Assembly (NCBI GenBank): GCA_945957605.1
Contig: CAMFLR010000001.1
Coordinates: forward strand, 1,224,633-1,288,632
Origin: an uncultured Isosphaeraceae bacterium
Lineage (GTDB): Bacteria; Planctomycetota; Planctomycetia; Isosphaerales; Isosphaeraceae
Length of the DNA: 64,000 nt
Direction: 5' to 3'
Shown here: one piece after another, positions 7,681 through 18,984 of the stretch
Layout of the letters: each line of letters opens with the position of its first letter
How positions within the stretch are numbered: the stretch's first letter is position 1
The notes under the pieces: model-generated
Told to the model about the DNA's origin: nothing
The model's input: only the letters and a program-made list of their open reading frames with translations
The model's database searches: none
Translations under genes and position numbers: made by a program

Positions 7681-10600
7681 ATGGCCGATCCAATCGACGC
7701 CTCCGCGAACGACTCCCGGCATCTTACGTTCTCCGAAGGAAGCTCTCACAAGTTCTGGAAGATCGAACTCGACGGATCGTCGCACACCGTTGTGTACGGC
7801 CGAATCGGGACCAATGGGCAAACCCAAACGAAAGACTTCAACGACGAAGCCGCGGCCAGAAAATCTTTCGACAAGCTCGTCGCCGAAAAGATCAACAAGG
7901 GATACGCCGACGCAACGGCGGGTGCTGCAGCCACGGCAAAACCAGCAGCGCCGAAGTCAGCCACCCCGGAGAAGGGCGAGGCGTCGACCGCTCCCGCTAA
8001 GCCAGCGAAGGCAACGAAGTCGAAGAAGGCGGTCGTCGAGGATGCGACTTCGGAAGCGGCCGAAGCGGAAACTCCGCGAGCGGAAGTCCAAGTACCTTCG
8101 TCCAATGCGATCGTCGTAGAAATCCATCGCGAGATCCGTCTCGAACCCGAAGATTGGTTTCGCGCGAGCTTTCGGCCTCGCCCTGCCCTTGAACGGAAGC
8201 CGCCGCGCCCATTCGACAAAGACGCCTGCTTGCAGCGATTGTCAAAGCTCAAGACAACATCGTATGGCTATGAAGTTCGATGGGTTGATTTGAACCTTCC
8301 CGACAGCCTCTCGCGCGAAGAAGCGCATTTCTGGCTCATCGCGATGACTGAAAAGCGCGACCGTGACTCGCCAATGCCGGCGCTTGCAGCGAGCATGGGA
8401 AAGAAGAAGTCGATCGACGGAAACGTGTCGGTCGACGATGTTATTGATCGGATCAAGAAAGTCGGACACCGAATGCCGGATGAGATCTCGCTCACTCTCG
8501 CGAACCTCTTTTCTCCCGAGGATCATGTCGAAGAGATCCTGAAACGCGACGCGGTCCCCAATCAGAGTTTTTGGCAACAGTCGGCAATCATCATGTCGTT
8601 GGTCGAAGGATTCACGAAGCACTGCGTCCCCTATCTTTCCCAGTCCCAGCGTGAGTCTATTTGCAAGAGGATTCGGCAGGATTGGGACCCGACGAAGCAA
8701 CCCATAAGCTACAATTCCTTCCCAGCGCAATACTATCTCGCAGCCGCGCTGGGAATGCACGACGCCGTCTACGAAATTACGTCACATTGGAACAACGATC
8801 GCTACACGAAAGAAACGTGGCGGAACAACAGTGAGAATCCACAGGAGCTCGTTTTCGGTCTTGGTTCGCCGGAGTTAATAGCATCGGAATGGAGAAGGCT
8901 CAAACTCCCAGTGCGTTCGCCCGACCAAGTCCGTTCGTTCCTGGCCTGCACCGAGTATTCCGCTCTCGACTGCATCGCCGACACGATTGTGGAAGTTACA
9001 GATAAGGCTCTCTGCGAGACACTGCTCAAGACTTTCGCCCTGGTCATCGCGCCCGAAGCCGCCGAACCGATGTTGAGGTGCAAGCTGTCGTCGAAGGCTC
9101 CGGCGATCGCCCGCGACTGGCTCGATGAGCACGTTGGGTGCGCCGTGGCCGGACTGATCGAAACCGCTGCCGGCCGTGGTCAACTTGCGGACGGGGCCAT
9201 CGAGTATCTGTGGAATATCAAGCGCAAGGGAATGAGCGACGTGATCGTCTCGGCTTTGAAGACTGCGAAGCCGGAAAAGGCATCGCGCATTCAGGCCGAA
9301 GTCCTCGATCGCGAGGATAAGGTCTACGAGCCGTTCGACGCGAAATCCACTCCCGAATGGTTGTCCAAAGCGATCGAGGCGATTGGCACCACCAAGCGAA
9401 CATCCTTACCGCCGTGGGCCTCGCCCTTGACGATGCCTCCCCTGCCGGTTGGGGATAAACGGTTCAACGACGAGCAGATTACGATCCTCCTCCAGCGCCT
9501 TGCCACCGTACCGCTGGGCGAGAAAGATCCGCTGCTTACGGCGATACGCGAGAATGTGTCGAAATCGGTCCGGGATGAATTTGCCTGGAAGATGTTTCAA
9601 TTCTGGCAGGAGGGTGGATTTGCTCCCAAGGAAAAATGGGCGATGGGGGCCACTGCTCACGTTGGCGATGATGGGTGCGTTCTCAAGCTAACACCGAAGA
9701 TTCGCGCGTGGCCGGGCGAGAGCCAGCACGCTCGTGCAGTGTTTGGTCTCGAATGCCTGCGGGCAATCGGCAGCAGCGTGGCTCTCATGCAACTCGCCGG
9801 AATCGCCCAGAAGCTCAAGTTCAAAGGTCTGAAGGCCAAGGCCGAGGAATTCGTCGAAGCAATCGCCAAGGATCGAGGGCTCACACGAGACGAGTTGGAA
9901 GATCGCGTCGTGCCCGACTGCGGGCTTGACGACAACGGTCGTCGCGAGTTCTCCTTCGGACCGCGATCATTCTCGTTCGTCCTCGGTGGTGATCTCAAGG
10001 CGATGGTTCGAGACGAGGCGGGCAAACTTCGGCCCAACCTTCCGGATCCCAACGCGAAAGATGACGCCGAAGTGGCGCAAGCGTCCGTCGACGAGTGGAA
10101 ACTGCTGAAGAAGCAAATCAAGGATGTCGCCACGATTCAAGCTGGTCGCCTCGAACAGGCCATGGTCACTGGCCGGCGCTGGAATGCCGAGGATTTCGCG
10201 ACACTTCTCGTACGTCATCCCCTCATGACGCACCTCGCCCAGAAGCTGATCTGGGCCGGATTCGATGAGCAGGGAAAGCGTGTGGTCACGTTCCGAGTGA
10301 CTGAAGAACGCGACTTCGCTAATCCAGATGACGAGAGTGCAACGCTCGACGGTCTGGCAACCGTTGGCATCGTCCATCCCCTGGAATTGACCGACGCCGA
10401 GCGAAGTCGCTGGGGCGAGGTGATGGGCGACTACGAGATCGTTCCGCCGTTCTCGCAGTTGGGACGCACGGTTTATTCCCTTGAATCGAACGAAACGTCG
10501 CTCAACGAAATCCAGAGATTCAAGGGGAAGGAGTTGGTCGCCCCAACGCTCGTGTTCACTCTTGAGAAGCTGGGGTGGGTCCGAGGGCTGGCCATGGACG

Positions 10601-10863
10601 GCGGCTGCTTCGACGAGCATTCCAAGCAGTTTCCGGCAGCCAACGTCACCGCGGTGGTGGGATATTCGGGAACTGTTGCCATGGGGTACATCGACCCTAA
10701 TGAGTCGCTCACCCTCGGCGCGGTGATTTTCTGCAAGGGTATGCGAAGTCCGTCGGGCTACGGCTGGGAGCAAAAGGACGTCATAAATCTTGGCAAGGTT
10801 TCTCCCATCGTCATCAGCGAGGTGCTTGCCGACCTGAATGTTCTGGCCAGCAAAGCGAAATAA
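7681..10863 (+). CDS. WGR domain / DUF4132 protein (YehI/MolR-like)
   Basis: 1060 residues from the ATG at 7681. The open frame reaches 7570, but the WGR domain starts only about 12 residues after 7681. WGR spans about 12-75 ([20 protein letters not shown]), with the usual WGR triplet here reading YGR. A Lys/Ala/Pro-rich linker (about 78-140) follows, then a long helical HEAT-like middle and a C-terminal DUF4132 region (about 890-1055, including '[19 protein letters not shown]'). WGR domains are nucleic-acid-binding modules known from PARPs and some bacterial ligases. DUF4132 proteins are called MolR/YehI in E. coli, but a role in molybdate metabolism is not supported here. It is the first gene of a six-gene operon, 11 bases before the MoxR ATPase. 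Confidence 0.9.
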   Translation: MADPIDASANDSRHLTFSEGSSHKFWKIELDGSSHTVVYGRIGTNGQTQTKDFNDEAAARKSFDKLVAEKINKGYADATAGAAATAKPAAPKSATPEKGEASTAPAKPAKATKSKKAVVEDATSEAAEAETPRAEVQVPSSNAIVVEIHREIRLEPEDWFRASFRPRPALERKPPRPFDKDACLQRLSKLKTTSYGYEVRWVDLNLPDSLSREEAHFWLIAMTEKRDRDSPMPALAASMGKKKSIDGNVSVDDVIDRIKKVGHRMPDEISLTLANLFSPEDHVEEILKRDAVPNQSFWQQSAIIMSLVEGFTKHCVPYLSQSQRESICKRIRQDWDPTKQPISYNSFPAQYYLAAALGMHDAVYEITSHWNNDRYTKETWRNNSENPQELVFGLGSPELIASEWRRLKLPVRSPDQVRSFLACTEYSALDCIADTIVEVTDKALCETLLKTFALVIAPEAAEPMLRCKLSSKAPAIARDWLDEHVGCAVAGLIETAAGRGQLADGAIEYLWNIKRKGMSDVIVSALKTAKPEKASRIQAEVLDREDKVYEPFDAKSTPEWLSKAIEAIGTTKRTSLPPWASPLTMPPLPVGDKRFNDEQITILLQRLATVPLGEKDPLLTAIRENVSKSVRDEFAWKMFQFWQEGGFAPKEKWAMGATAHVGDDGCVLKLTPKIRAWPGESQHARAVFGLECLRAIGSSVALMQLAGIAQKLKFKGLKAKAEEFVEAIAKDRGLTRDELEDRVVPDCGLDDNGRREFSFGPRSFSFVLGGDLKAMVRDEAGKLRPNLPDPNAKDDAEVAQASVDEWKLLKKQIKDVATIQAGRLEQAMVTGRRWNAEDFATLLVRHPLMTHLAQKLIWAGFDEQGKRVVTFRVTEERDFANPDDESATLDGLATVGIVHPLELTDAERSRWGEVMGDYEIVPPFSQLGRTVYSLESNETSLNEIQRFKGKELVAPTLVFTLEKLGWVRGLAMDGGCFDEHSKQFPAANVTAVVGYSGTVAMGYIDPNESLTLGAVIFCKGMRSPSGYGWEQKDVINLGKVSPIVISEVLADLNVLASKAK

Positions 10864-10874
10864 GGCGGGATACC

Positions 10875-12017
10875 ATGGCCAAGAAATCCGCAAGCTCTCA
10901 GGTCACGAGCGACGCCAAGGCATCCGATGCCGCAGGCGCGTCCTTACAACGTCCATCGGCCGAGTTCCTCTATGCCGAGGAACTCGCCTCGCTGGAAACC
11001 TCGTGTGCCTCAGAGCCTCGTCCGCCCGGCTGGCGATTGTCTCCTCGCGCGGTACTCGAATTCGTTCTGGGCTCTCCAGAAAAAGGCGTCGCGTCCAAGT
11101 TCGTCGGCCGCCGCGCTTTTCTTGAGCGCTGCATCGTCTCGCTCGCGACAAACCGCGGCCTGATGCTCATCGGCGAACCAGGCACTGCCAAGAGTTACCT
11201 CAGCGAATTGCTCGCGTCTGCCATCAGCGGCGATTCGACGTTGACGATTCAAGGAAGCGCAGGTACGACCGAGGACAACATCCGATATTCATGGAATTAT
11301 GCCCTGCTCGTTTCCGAAGGGCCGACCGACCGTTCACTCGTCCCCGCGCCGCTCTTTTTGGGGATGAGCCAGGGCAAGATCGTTCGCTTCGAGGAAATCA
11401 CCCGTTGCCCCCTCGAAATCCAGGATGTGCTGCTCTCGATCCTCAGCGATCGCGTGATGGCGATCCCCGAGTTCCAGGATGACAGCCGGATGCTTTTTGC
11501 GCGGGCGGGGTTCAACATCATCGCCACGGCAAACACGCGTGATCGCGGCGTTAACGAGATGAGCGCCGCGTTGAAACGACGGTTCAATTTTGAAACTGTG
11601 GCACCAATTTCCGAGATCTCGCAGGAGATGGATCTCGTCCAGCGTGAATCAACGCGTCATCTGGAACTATCAAAGGTGCCGGTTACACTTTCTCCCGAGA
11701 TCACGGAGCTTCTGGTCACGACGTTCCGCGAGCTTCGGCAAGGGAAAACGACAGACGGCAAGGGGATTGAGCCACTCTCCGCGGTGCTAAGCACGGCCGA
11801 GGCGGTTAGCACAGCTTCCGCAGCGGGAATTCATGCTTATTACTATGACAATGGCGTCATTCATCCTCGGCATTTGATTCAGCACATGGTCGGCACCGTG
11901 CTCAAGGACAATCCCGACGATCTCAAGAAGGTGCAGCATTATTTCGAGCACGTCGTGAAGGCTCGCCGTCAAGCTCATTGGAAGGATTTCTATGACGCAC
12001 GCGGCGACCTCTGCTGA
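10875..12017 (+). CDS. MoxR-family AAA+ ATPase (YehL-like)
   Basis: 380 residues. AAA+ core with Walker A GEPGTAKS (100-107, Lys106), Walker B as GKIVRFEEI (167-175, Glu173/Glu174), sensor 1 Asn in [11 protein letters not shown] (Asn220) and the arginine finger region ALKRRF (231-237). MoxR ATPases act with VWA-domain proteins as chaperone-like machines that remodel or activate a partner; the VWA partner is encoded two genes downstream. The N-terminal 50 residues are polar and may link to a partner. The start has a weak GGCGGGAT-type ribosome site 11 bases after the upstream stop. Its 3' end overlaps the DUF5682 gene by 26 bases in another frame, a sign of close translational coupling. Confidence 0.93.
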   Translation: MAKKSASSQVTSDAKASDAAGASLQRPSAEFLYAEELASLETSCASEPRPPGWRLSPRAVLEFVLGSPEKGVASKFVGRRAFLERCIVSLATNRGLMLIGEPGTAKSYLSELLASAISGDSTLTIQGSAGTTEDNIRYSWNYALLVSEGPTDRSLVPAPLFLGMSQGKIVRFEEITRCPLEIQDVLLSILSDRVMAIPEFQDDSRMLFARAGFNIIATANTRDRGVNEMSAALKRRFNFETVAPISEISQEMDLVQRESTRHLELSKVPVTLSPEITELLVTTFRELRQGKTTDGKGIEPLSAVLSTAEAVSTASAAGIHAYYYDNGVIHPRHLIQHMVGTVLKDNPDDLKKVQHYFEHVVKARRQAHWKDFYDARGDLC

Positions 12018-14367
12018 AGACTTCAAGGCGAGGATCCACACGCTGCTCGATCGGCTCTACGACACAAACGCCGACGTCGTCTATTTCCCCGTGCGGCATC
12101 ACAGCCCTGCCGGCGCCGCGCTCGTCGGCGATCTGATCGAGCAACTTCGTCCCTCCGCCGTGCTTATCGAAGGTCCAAGCGACTTCAACGATCGGCTCGA
12201 CGAGTTATCGCTGGAACACCAGCTCCCGATCGCGATCTACAGTTATTTTCGAGCGGAAGGAACGCACAGCGGGGCGTACTACCCGTTCTGCGAATACTCG
12301 CCCGAGTGGTCAGCTCTGCGCCATGCTCGACGCTACAGCATACCAACGCAGTTCATCGATCTTCCCTGGGCCGAAGTCGCGCACTTCAGCCGCTCGACGC
12401 AGCGCTACGCCGACGCCGAATTGACGCGCGGACGATATGTACGCACGCTCTGCAATCGCATGCACGTCGAGGATTTCGACGACCTTTGGGACGCGATCGT
12501 CGAATCGCACGAATCGTTGAGTCTCAACGATTATTTGCGACGTGCTCACTCCCTCTGCTTTCACATCAGACTCTGGGAAGAGACGATTCGAGAGGAAGAC
12601 CTTCGGCGCGAAGCCTTCATGGCCGAGCAAATCCGCGAAGCTCGCGAGAACGCGACCGGCCCGGTGCTCGTTGTAACTGGCGGATTTCATAGTAGCGCTC
12701 TGGCCGCGCGAATTGAGGGATATCAATTTGCAGAAGCTCACGATGAGCGCCTTGATGTACAGGCACGCACGCCCGAAATCGAGGAACGCGGAATCGCGCT
12801 TACGACCTACTCGTACGAGCGCCTCGACAGTCTCACCGGCTATAACGCAGGAATGCCGAACCCGGGCTTTTACGACTACGCGTGGCGGCAGCGCCTGGCT
12901 GGGGAAGGATTCTCTCACCAACCGCTTCTTGTCGAGCTCGTTCGAGAGTTCCGCAAGCGGAAACAGACACTCAGCACGGCCGACCTGATTGCCGTCGAAA
13001 CCTCGGCCCGCGCCCTCGCCGCGCTTCGAGGCCGGGCACACGTCTGGCGGCGCGATTTGATCGATGCTGTTACGTCAGCACTCATCAAGGATGAACTCGA
13101 ATACGGTTGCCGATCTCCATTTGTCGATGCCGTCCACGCCGTTTTGCGAGGAAATCGAAGAGGAAAACTCGCTCAAGGGACGCGGATGCCACCGCTGGTG
13201 GAGGACATCCAGCGTCAGTTGGCCGAGGCACAAATTGAAATCGTTCGAAGCGGTTTGACAGTGACTTTGGATTTGCTGAAGCCAGATGACCTTCCGAAAA
13301 GCCGGCTTCTGCACCGCTTGAAAGTCCTTGGAGTTGCTGGAATCGAACGGACGGGCGGAACAAACTTTCTAGGGCGAGATGATCTCTCGCGGCTTTGGGA
13401 ATCGTGGCACCTCCGCTGGAGTCCGGAATTCGAGGCGACTTGCATCGAAGCATCGCGCTACGGCACTTCGTTAGCGGATGCAACCGCATCTCGATTATCG
13501 GAAATGGCTCGCGCCTTCGATCGCGACGCGACAGCCGCTGCCTCGCTCCTGGTGCAGGCAGCCCAGGCAGGAATCGAAACCATCTCGAACGCGCTGGTCG
13601 ACCGTCTGAGTGAATTGATCCGCGAGGAATCACTATTCATCGGCGCAGCGGGTGCTCTCGGTCACATTCTCTTTCTGTATTGCCACGACGAAGCCTTCGG
13701 TACGACTCGCTTACCCCGAATCGGTCAGCTTCTTTCGGAAGCGTTCGCGCGATCCTTGTGGCTGCTCGAGCTGCTGGGTCAGACGGCTGGTAATGAACCC
13801 GTGCTCCTTCGCGGTATGAAGTCTCTCCTCGAAACCTCGCAACGCGCCGCCGATTCGTCCGAGTCAGTTGGCTGCGATCAGGCTGAGTTCATCGCAGTAC
13901 TGACGCGCGTCGAGCGAGACCCTCGCAAGCTTGCCTGCGTACGGGGCGCGGCGGCTGGCATTCTCTGGACGCTTGGCGCAGCGGATGAAGAGCAAATTCT
14001 GGCGGACCTCATGATCTTCGCCGCCCCGGCAGAAATCGGTGACTTTCTTTCAGGCCTGTTCGCCCTGGCCCGCGAAACCGCTCAGCGGAACGCGAAACTC
14101 GTGCAGACGATCGACCGCTTACTGACTGAGTTCGGCGCCGACGATTTTCAAGCGTCGCTACCATCGCTCCGGCTTGCGTTCACCTATTTCACGCCGAGGG
14201 AAAAGCACCACATGCTAACAACCCTCTTCGAATCACTTGGACTCAAAGAGATCCGCCCTCTCGCCAAGTTGACCGTCAACGAAGCCACCGCCGCCGAGGC
14301 ACTCGCGCTAGAAGAACGCCTCTTCGAAATGATCGCAAAATATGGATTGGAGGCGCCCCATGAGTGA
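11992..14367 (+). CDS. DUF5682 protein (YehM-like)
   Basis: 791 residues. The N-terminal 330 residues carry the family signatures [12 protein letters not shown] (33-43), LIEGPSDF (58-65) and a later GGFHSSAL. The His-rich and Glu-containing motifs suggest an enzyme-like fold, perhaps related to the TraB/ChaN/EreA type, but that is inference. The C-terminal half is helical and repetitive, of the HEAT type. The family is uncharacterised and is known mainly from its constant place between MoxR and VWA genes. The ATG at 11992 lies inside the MoxR gene, and the family motif begins only 32 residues later, which supports this start. It ends 8 bases inside the VWA gene. Confidence 0.88.
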   Translation: MTHAATSAEDFKARIHTLLDRLYDTNADVVYFPVRHHSPAGAALVGDLIEQLRPSAVLIEGPSDFNDRLDELSLEHQLPIAIYSYFRAEGTHSGAYYPFCEYSPEWSALRHARRYSIPTQFIDLPWAEVAHFSRSTQRYADAELTRGRYVRTLCNRMHVEDFDDLWDAIVESHESLSLNDYLRRAHSLCFHIRLWEETIREEDLRREAFMAEQIREARENATGPVLVVTGGFHSSALAARIEGYQFAEAHDERLDVQARTPEIEERGIALTTYSYERLDSLTGYNAGMPNPGFYDYAWRQRLAGEGFSHQPLLVELVREFRKRKQTLSTADLIAVETSARALAALRGRAHVWRRDLIDAVTSALIKDELEYGCRSPFVDAVHAVLRGNRRGKLAQGTRMPPLVEDIQRQLAEAQIEIVRSGLTVTLDLLKPDDLPKSRLLHRLKVLGVAGIERTGGTNFLGRDDLSRLWESWHLRWSPEFEATCIEASRYGTSLADATASRLSEMARAFDRDATAAASLLVQAAQAGIETISNALVDRLSELIREESLFIGAAGALGHILFLYCHDEAFGTTRLPRIGQLLSEAFARSLWLLELLGQTAGNEPVLLRGMKSLLETSQRAADSSESVGCDQAEFIAVLTRVERDPRKLACVRGAAAGILWTLGAADEEQILADLMIFAAPAEIGDFLSGLFALARETAQRNAKLVQTIDRLLTEFGADDFQASLPSLRLAFTYFTPREKHHMLTTLFESLGLKEIRPLAKLTVNEATAAEALALEERLFEMIAKYGLEAPHE

Positions 14368-15496
14368 CACCAATCGCCAGGCTCGCTGGCGGCTTGTTAT
14401 GGGCTCCGGATCCGAACAGCTCTGCGGCAGCCTCAGCGGAGAAGATCTGGTTCGCGACGAATGTCTTGGCTATCTCTACGATCGCGAATACGGCGCTGGC
14501 CGCAACGTGCGCGGAAAGGATGCGGGAGGTACTTCCGGCAGTCTTGGCGAGTCGTCGCTCACAGTTCCTGACTGGATCAACCGAATCCACGAGTTGTTTC
14601 CCAAACGCACCGTCGAGCGGCTTGAGAAGGACGCGCTCGAACGCTACCAACTTGACGAGATGGTCACAAATCCCGAAGTGCTCGCCCGAGCGCAGCCCAA
14701 TCTGACGCTGCTCAAGGCTGTCCTGCGAACGAAGCATCTGATGAATCAAGACGTCCTCAAAGCCGCCCAGCACATCGTTCGCAAGGCGGTCGAGGAGTTG
14801 ATGAAAAAGCTAGCTGTCGACGTCCGCAACGCCTTCCAAGGTTCGCTCGACCGCCGCAATCGCTCGCAGTTGAAGATTGCCAAGAATTTCGATATCTCCA
14901 CAACCTTGCGCCGTAATTTGAAGCACTACGATCCGGCGGAGAAGCGCATTCTCATCGAGACGCCTTTCTTCTATTCGCGAATTCGTCGGCAGGTCGACCG
15001 CTGGCAATTGATCATCTTGGTCGACGAATCCGGCAGCATGATGGACAGTGTCATCCACTCGGCCGTCACCGCTTCGATCTTCTACAGCATGAGGATGATG
15101 AAGGTGCATCTTTGCATCTTCGATACGTCGGTTGTGGATTTAACCGCCGATTGCGTCGACCCGGTTGAGACGCTGATGAAGGTACAACTCGGTGGCGGGA
15201 CCGACATAGGTCAGGCGCTGGAATATGCATCACAGATCGTCGAAAATCCGCGCAGGACGATTGTGGTCCTGATCTCAGATTTCTTCGAGGGAGCCCCCAT
15301 CCATCGGCTGTTCGCGGTGGCGAAGAAGCTCGTCGAAAGCGGCGTCACTGCGCTCGGCCTCGCCGCGCTCGACGAGCGAGCCGATCCCACCTATGACCAC
15401 GAAGTGGCCGCTCGGCTCGTGCAGATGGGTTGGCACGTGGCCGCAATGACACCGGGCGAACTCGCGAACTGGGTTGCCGAAAAGGTCAGAAAATGA
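14360..15496 (+). CDS. VWA (CoxE-like) domain protein (YehP-like)
   Basis: 378 residues from the ATG at 14360, which is preceded by GGAGG at the right spacing; an ATG six codons upstream lacks one. The N-terminal 200 residues are helical and polar. The VWA domain spans about 210-378 and has an intact MIDAS metal site: DESGS (Asp222, Ser224, Ser226), GGTDIGQA (Thr281) and ISDFFEG (Asp307). VWA proteins of this kind bind metal and partner proteins and work with MoxR ATPases, here the gene at 10875-12017. It overlaps DUF5682 by 8 bases and the next gene by an ATGA (15493-15496). Confidence 0.92.
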   Translation: MSDTNRQARWRLVMGSGSEQLCGSLSGEDLVRDECLGYLYDREYGAGRNVRGKDAGGTSGSLGESSLTVPDWINRIHELFPKRTVERLEKDALERYQLDEMVTNPEVLARAQPNLTLLKAVLRTKHLMNQDVLKAAQHIVRKAVEELMKKLAVDVRNAFQGSLDRRNRSQLKIAKNFDISTTLRRNLKHYDPAEKRILIETPFFYSRIRRQVDRWQLIILVDESGSMMDSVIHSAVTASIFYSMRMMKVHLCIFDTSVVDLTADCVDPVETLMKVQLGGGTDIGQALEYASQIVENPRRTIVVLISDFFEGAPIHRLFAVAKKLVESGVTALGLAALDERADPTYDHEVAARLVQMGWHVAAMTPGELANWVAEKVRK

Positions 15497-17610
15497 CAGC
15501 CGCGCGGCGACTCGATTTCCTGGCGTTGACGCCTGATGATCTCGCGATGCTAACCAATCGCGGCACGGTTAAGCGCGCTCAGAAAGAAATCGAAGACGGT
15601 CAGCCTACCTTCGAGTTTCACGAAGAAGAAGGCGGCGCATTTCTATTTCGCTGGTCCGACGGAATTACATGCCGATTCCCTGCCGGGCGGCCAGTACACG
15701 ACGCCGTTTGCTCGAGCGGACTCGCGGGTATCAGCCGTCACATCATCCGTTCGATTCTCGCCTATCAAAAGGCGGAAGAGAGTCGAACCGATCAATTGGA
15801 GCCGGCAACGTCCTCGGAAGCCCCGGTCGTTGAAGCATCTTCCGCGTCCGATGCAGTTGTCAAAACCGATTCGGACGTGACACCACTTCAGATGGAGACC
15901 CTGGTTCAATCTGCGCAGAGCTGGGATCCCGGCGCGATTACCGACGATGAACTCGTTTCTCACTTCCGCAAACCGGCGATTGTCAAGGCGAGGAAACGCT
16001 TCGAGCAAGGCATACTTGTAGAATTGACGCGCGGGAGCAAGCCTGTTGCGAGGTTCCTCGATGAGAATTGCACGGTCCGGTTTCTGGTGGCGGGCAACCT
16101 GCACTACATCTCTGCCGACTGTGCCGAACCCCTCCTTTCGCTATGGGTGCCGATTGCTGTTTGGGCGTTTCGCGAATTGCCGTCGCATCGACTGGCGGGC
16201 ATGGTCAGCCTCCAGTCGTCGCCCTTCTCGGTCCCAAAGCCTGAATTCGATAAGCTCGAGTCACTGCTTGGTGAGCTCTACCGCGACGGGTTGAATGGCG
16301 TCGCCGAGTCCTGGTCGCAGCGCCTCTCGCGCGTCGAGCAGATGCTGCGAGACGAGGGGCTCACCTGGCCGGCCGAGCTTGTCGCGGAGTTAACCCACCA
16401 ATTCGAGATGTACCGCCAACACGACGCTCGCTTCGAACCTAGGCAGGTCGTGCAACTCGTGGGAGAATTGACCGCCCGCTCGCGCGCGATTCTCAACGAT
16501 ACGCGATCAGTTCCCCAACTCCTGATTCGAGGGACGAAATCCGATCGACCTGCCGATATTGCTGGGGGCCGTATGATCGGCGTGGGTCTGGGAGTGCGGC
16601 CCGGCCAGAAGCATACGACGATCAGTGCCTATCTTCAGGACGTTGATTCTGGTGGCGTCGTTGCCGTCGAACGGACGTTTGCTTCTTCCCCACAAGACGA
16701 ATCATCACGCTCATTCGTTTCGTTGGCGTCGACCGTTCTCACTCGCGGAATTTCGCTGGCGAGTCTGGCGTCGTCTCAAGTGCTCCTCAAGTCGGGCAAG
16801 CGAACGCCCAGCGGATTGCTCATCCTGCCTCGAACTTCTGCCAATCTCGCGACTCATCCGCAGGCCTATCAGTGGGAACAATTGAAGCCTCCGTTCGCCG
16901 CAGAAGGCTTCGCCCAACTCGCCGAGCGATTGGACACTCTTCCGCCCTCATGCTTTCGACCCCGCCGGCGCACCGAAGGGCTTCACGTCGTCGCCGTCAG
17001 TCGGGTCGACATGATTGAATTTGATCCCACGACCCAACGCCTCGCTGCAAGAGTCGTCGATTCCGAAGGTGAAATCGCCACCCTGGTGCATCCGTTCCAC
17101 CATCGGGGTCGAGAGGGCTTCAACCACCTCGCCGACGTACTTCAAAATCGCGGCGATAGCGTTCGGTTCATTTCCGGCCATATTCGCTCTCGCGGACGAG
17201 CTCTGGAGATCCAGCCCATCGCCATCGTGCTCGACAATGGCCAACGTCGGATCGGCATAAACCCTTGGTTACCGCTCAATTCAGATATCACTACGAACGA
17301 CGAGCAAGGGGCCGACAACGATTCGGCGGAAGCGGAATGCGAGACCGATTCACCTATAAAAGCGTTTCTCTTCCGATTGGAAGATCTACTTTCTGAAATG
17401 CTACTGACCGGCGTCACGCTTGCGCCCGCGCCGTCGTGGACCGAACTGGCCGAGATCGCGCGGCAAATGGGTTTCGTGCGGCTCAGCGTGCCCATCGCTG
17501 GTCTCGCAGCAGAGATTCTCGCTCGGTCGAATACACTGCGCTGGGATTCAAAGCCAGCTTTGCATCATACCAGGGAATTGTGTCTTCTATCTCGACTCGC
17601 GTCGGAGTGA
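15493..17610 (+). CDS. SWIM zinc-finger-like protein with degraded zinc ligands (YehQ-like)
   Basis: 705 residues. The true start is the ATG at 15493, which overlaps the VWA stop as ATGA; the open frame upstream (to 15430) lies inside the VWA gene. Residues 55-92 follow the SWIM pattern of the YehQ family ([18 protein letters not shown], then [14 protein letters not shown]). Of the four expected CxC...CxH ligands only Cys73 and His83 remain; the others are Ser75 and Ser81. A second related unit (about 175-230, Cys193 and Cys210) is also incomplete. The rest of the protein has no family I recognise. Position in the operon and the first 100 residues make the YehQ assignment likely. Zinc binding at this site is doubtful. 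Confidence 0.82.
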   Translation: MTAARRLDFLALTPDDLAMLTNRGTVKRAQKEIEDGQPTFEFHEEEGGAFLFRWSDGITCRFPAGRPVHDAVCSSGLAGISRHIIRSILAYQKAEESRTDQLEPATSSEAPVVEASSASDAVVKTDSDVTPLQMETLVQSAQSWDPGAITDDELVSHFRKPAIVKARKRFEQGILVELTRGSKPVARFLDENCTVRFLVAGNLHYISADCAEPLLSLWVPIAVWAFRELPSHRLAGMVSLQSSPFSVPKPEFDKLESLLGELYRDGLNGVAESWSQRLSRVEQMLRDEGLTWPAELVAELTHQFEMYRQHDARFEPRQVVQLVGELTARSRAILNDTRSVPQLLIRGTKSDRPADIAGGRMIGVGLGVRPGQKHTTISAYLQDVDSGGVVAVERTFASSPQDESSRSFVSLASTVLTRGISLASLASSQVLLKSGKRTPSGLLILPRTSANLATHPQAYQWEQLKPPFAAEGFAQLAERLDTLPPSCFRPRRRTEGLHVVAVSRVDMIEFDPTTQRLAARVVDSEGEIATLVHPFHHRGREGFNHLADVLQNRGDSVRFISGHIRSRGRALEIQPIAIVLDNGQRRIGINPWLPLNSDITTNDEQGADNDSAEAECETDSPIKAFLFRLEDLLSEMLLTGVTLAPAPSWTELAEIARQMGFVRLSVPIAGLAAEILARSNTLRWDSKPALHHTRELCLLSRLASE

Positions 17611-17653
17611 GTTGAATCGCCAGGCCTTCAAGACATCAACGGAGTCACGAACC

Positions 17654-18670
17654 ATGCCCGACTTGAACGACGGCGAGATGGTGGAAATGAAAGGATCTTC
17701 GGCGAAGCCATACATTCTGCGAAACGTGGGCGGCGTATATTCCTGCACCTGTCCCGCCTGGCGAAATCAATCGACCCTCATCGAGAAAAGGACGTGTAAA
17801 CATCTTCGCAAACTACGTGGAGACGCCGCGGAACAAGCTCGGATCGGTCAGGAATCAGAATCCGGCGCGTCCGAAACAGTTGCCGAAGAAGCGAGCGAGA
17901 GCAAGGGTCCGCCTCTTTTATTAGCCGAATCGTGGGACAATACTCTGGATCTCACAGATTGGTGGATGAGCGAGAAACTCGACGGCGTGCGTGCCTACTG
18001 GGACGGCCGGGAATTTCGGTCCCGACAGGGGAACAAGTTCCACGCTCCTGCCTGGTTCGTCGAGGGTCTCCCCGATTCACCGCTCGATGGTGAGCTTTGG
18101 ATCGATCGCAAGAAATTTCAGCGCACGGTGAGCATCGTCCGACGACAGGATCAGTCCGACCACTGGCGTGAAGTCCGCTTTCTCATCTTCGACGCCCCTG
18201 CCCTCGATCATGGTTTTGAAGAACGAATGGCCCACCTCGTCGAGCAGTTTCGAGACCACCCTGCCCCCTTTGCAAATGTGCACGAGCAACACCTTTGTCA
18301 GGGCATCGATCACGTTCGGACGGAGTTGGACCGGATCCAATCACTTCAGGGCGAGGGCTTGATGTTGCGCGAGCCGAAATCTCGCTACGCCGTGGGCCGG
18401 TCGACCACGCTGTTAAAAGTAAAGCGATTTCACGACGGCGAAGCGGTGGTGATGGAACATCAACCCGGCAAGGGCAAGCACAAAGGAAAGATGGGTGCCG
18501 TGCTCGTCCAGACGAAGGATGGAACGCTCTTCTCCGTGGGTACCGGATTCTCTGACGCAATGAGAGCCAACCCGCCAGCAATCGGGACGACGATCACGTA
18601 CCGCTACCAGGAATTGACCGACGCCGGCATGCCGCGATTTCCGTCGTTCGTACGCATATTCACAGGATGA
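17654..18670 (+). CDS. SWIM domain-ATP-dependent DNA ligase fusion
   Basis: 338 residues from the ATG at 17654 (GGAG 10 bases upstream). The frame is open further upstream but overlaps the previous gene. An intact SWIM zinc finger lies at about 20-55 (CTC at 31-33 and CKH at 48-50). It is followed by an acidic linker and a compact ATP-dependent ligase: motif I EKLDG (adenylated Lys108), LDGELW (144-149), LIFDAP (177-182), motif IV EGLMLREP (234-241), motif V LLKVKRF (253-259) and a short OB-fold domain (262-338). It is the size of minimal LigE-type ligases but lacks a signal peptide, so it acts in the cytoplasm. It is the last gene of the MoxR-VWA operon, 43 bases after the SWIM-like gene, and probably seals nicks in DNA or RNA brought to it by the SWIM/WGR partners. 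Confidence 0.9.
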   Translation: MPDLNDGEMVEMKGSSAKPYILRNVGGVYSCTCPAWRNQSTLIEKRTCKHLRKLRGDAAEQARIGQESESGASETVAEEASESKGPPLLLAESWDNTLDLTDWWMSEKLDGVRAYWDGREFRSRQGNKFHAPAWFVEGLPDSPLDGELWIDRKKFQRTVSIVRRQDQSDHWREVRFLIFDAPALDHGFEERMAHLVEQFRDHPAPFANVHEQHLCQGIDHVRTELDRIQSLQGEGLMLREPKSRYAVGRSTTLLKVKRFHDGEAVVMEHQPGKGKHKGKMGAVLVQTKDGTLFSVGTGFSDAMRANPPAIGTTITYRYQELTDAGMPRFPSFVRIFTG

Positions 18671-18984
18671 CATCTTAAAACCGGGTTTAATCTGACTCAG
18701 AATCATCCGCTTCCGCGGTTTTTGTTTGGACATAGTGGTGCGACCGATGTCCAATGCGTGTTAGCTGAGTCGATCGGTCGTTGGCCGAGAACGTCGTCGC
18801 ACATCCGAAAAACCTCGATTACGGTTTTGGCAGCCATCCGATCGATATCCGTTTCCCGATCCGAAGCCGGACGACAGCCTTTGAACCACAGTGAACCGAT
18901 GAGGTTGGACTCCGATGGCTCAGCCGGGCCAGGCGGCTCCATGTCGCAATTATTTCAAATCCTTGTCAATCTGCGAGAAGATCG
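18671..18984. other. Intergenic region after the ligase
   Basis: About 315 bases between the ligase operon and the CxxCH lipoprotein gene. Apart from a short GC stem with a T run near 18707-18723 no structured element or coding frame could be recognised. The promoter of the lipoprotein gene must lie here, but no confident -35/-10 pair was seen. Confidence 0.5.
18707..18723 (+). terminator. Weak intrinsic terminator candidate
   Basis: A four-pair GC stem (CCGC at 18707-18710, GCGG at 18715-18718) with a four-base loop is followed at once by TTTTT. It lies 37 bases after the ligase stop. The stem is short, so it is only a candidate. Confidence 0.35.

Noticed and set aside
7681..10863. Regulator of molybdate metabolism (the MolR name of DUF4132 proteins)
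   Set aside because: No molybdenum-related gene or motif is near; the operon context (MoxR, VWA, SWIM, ligase) points elsewhere.
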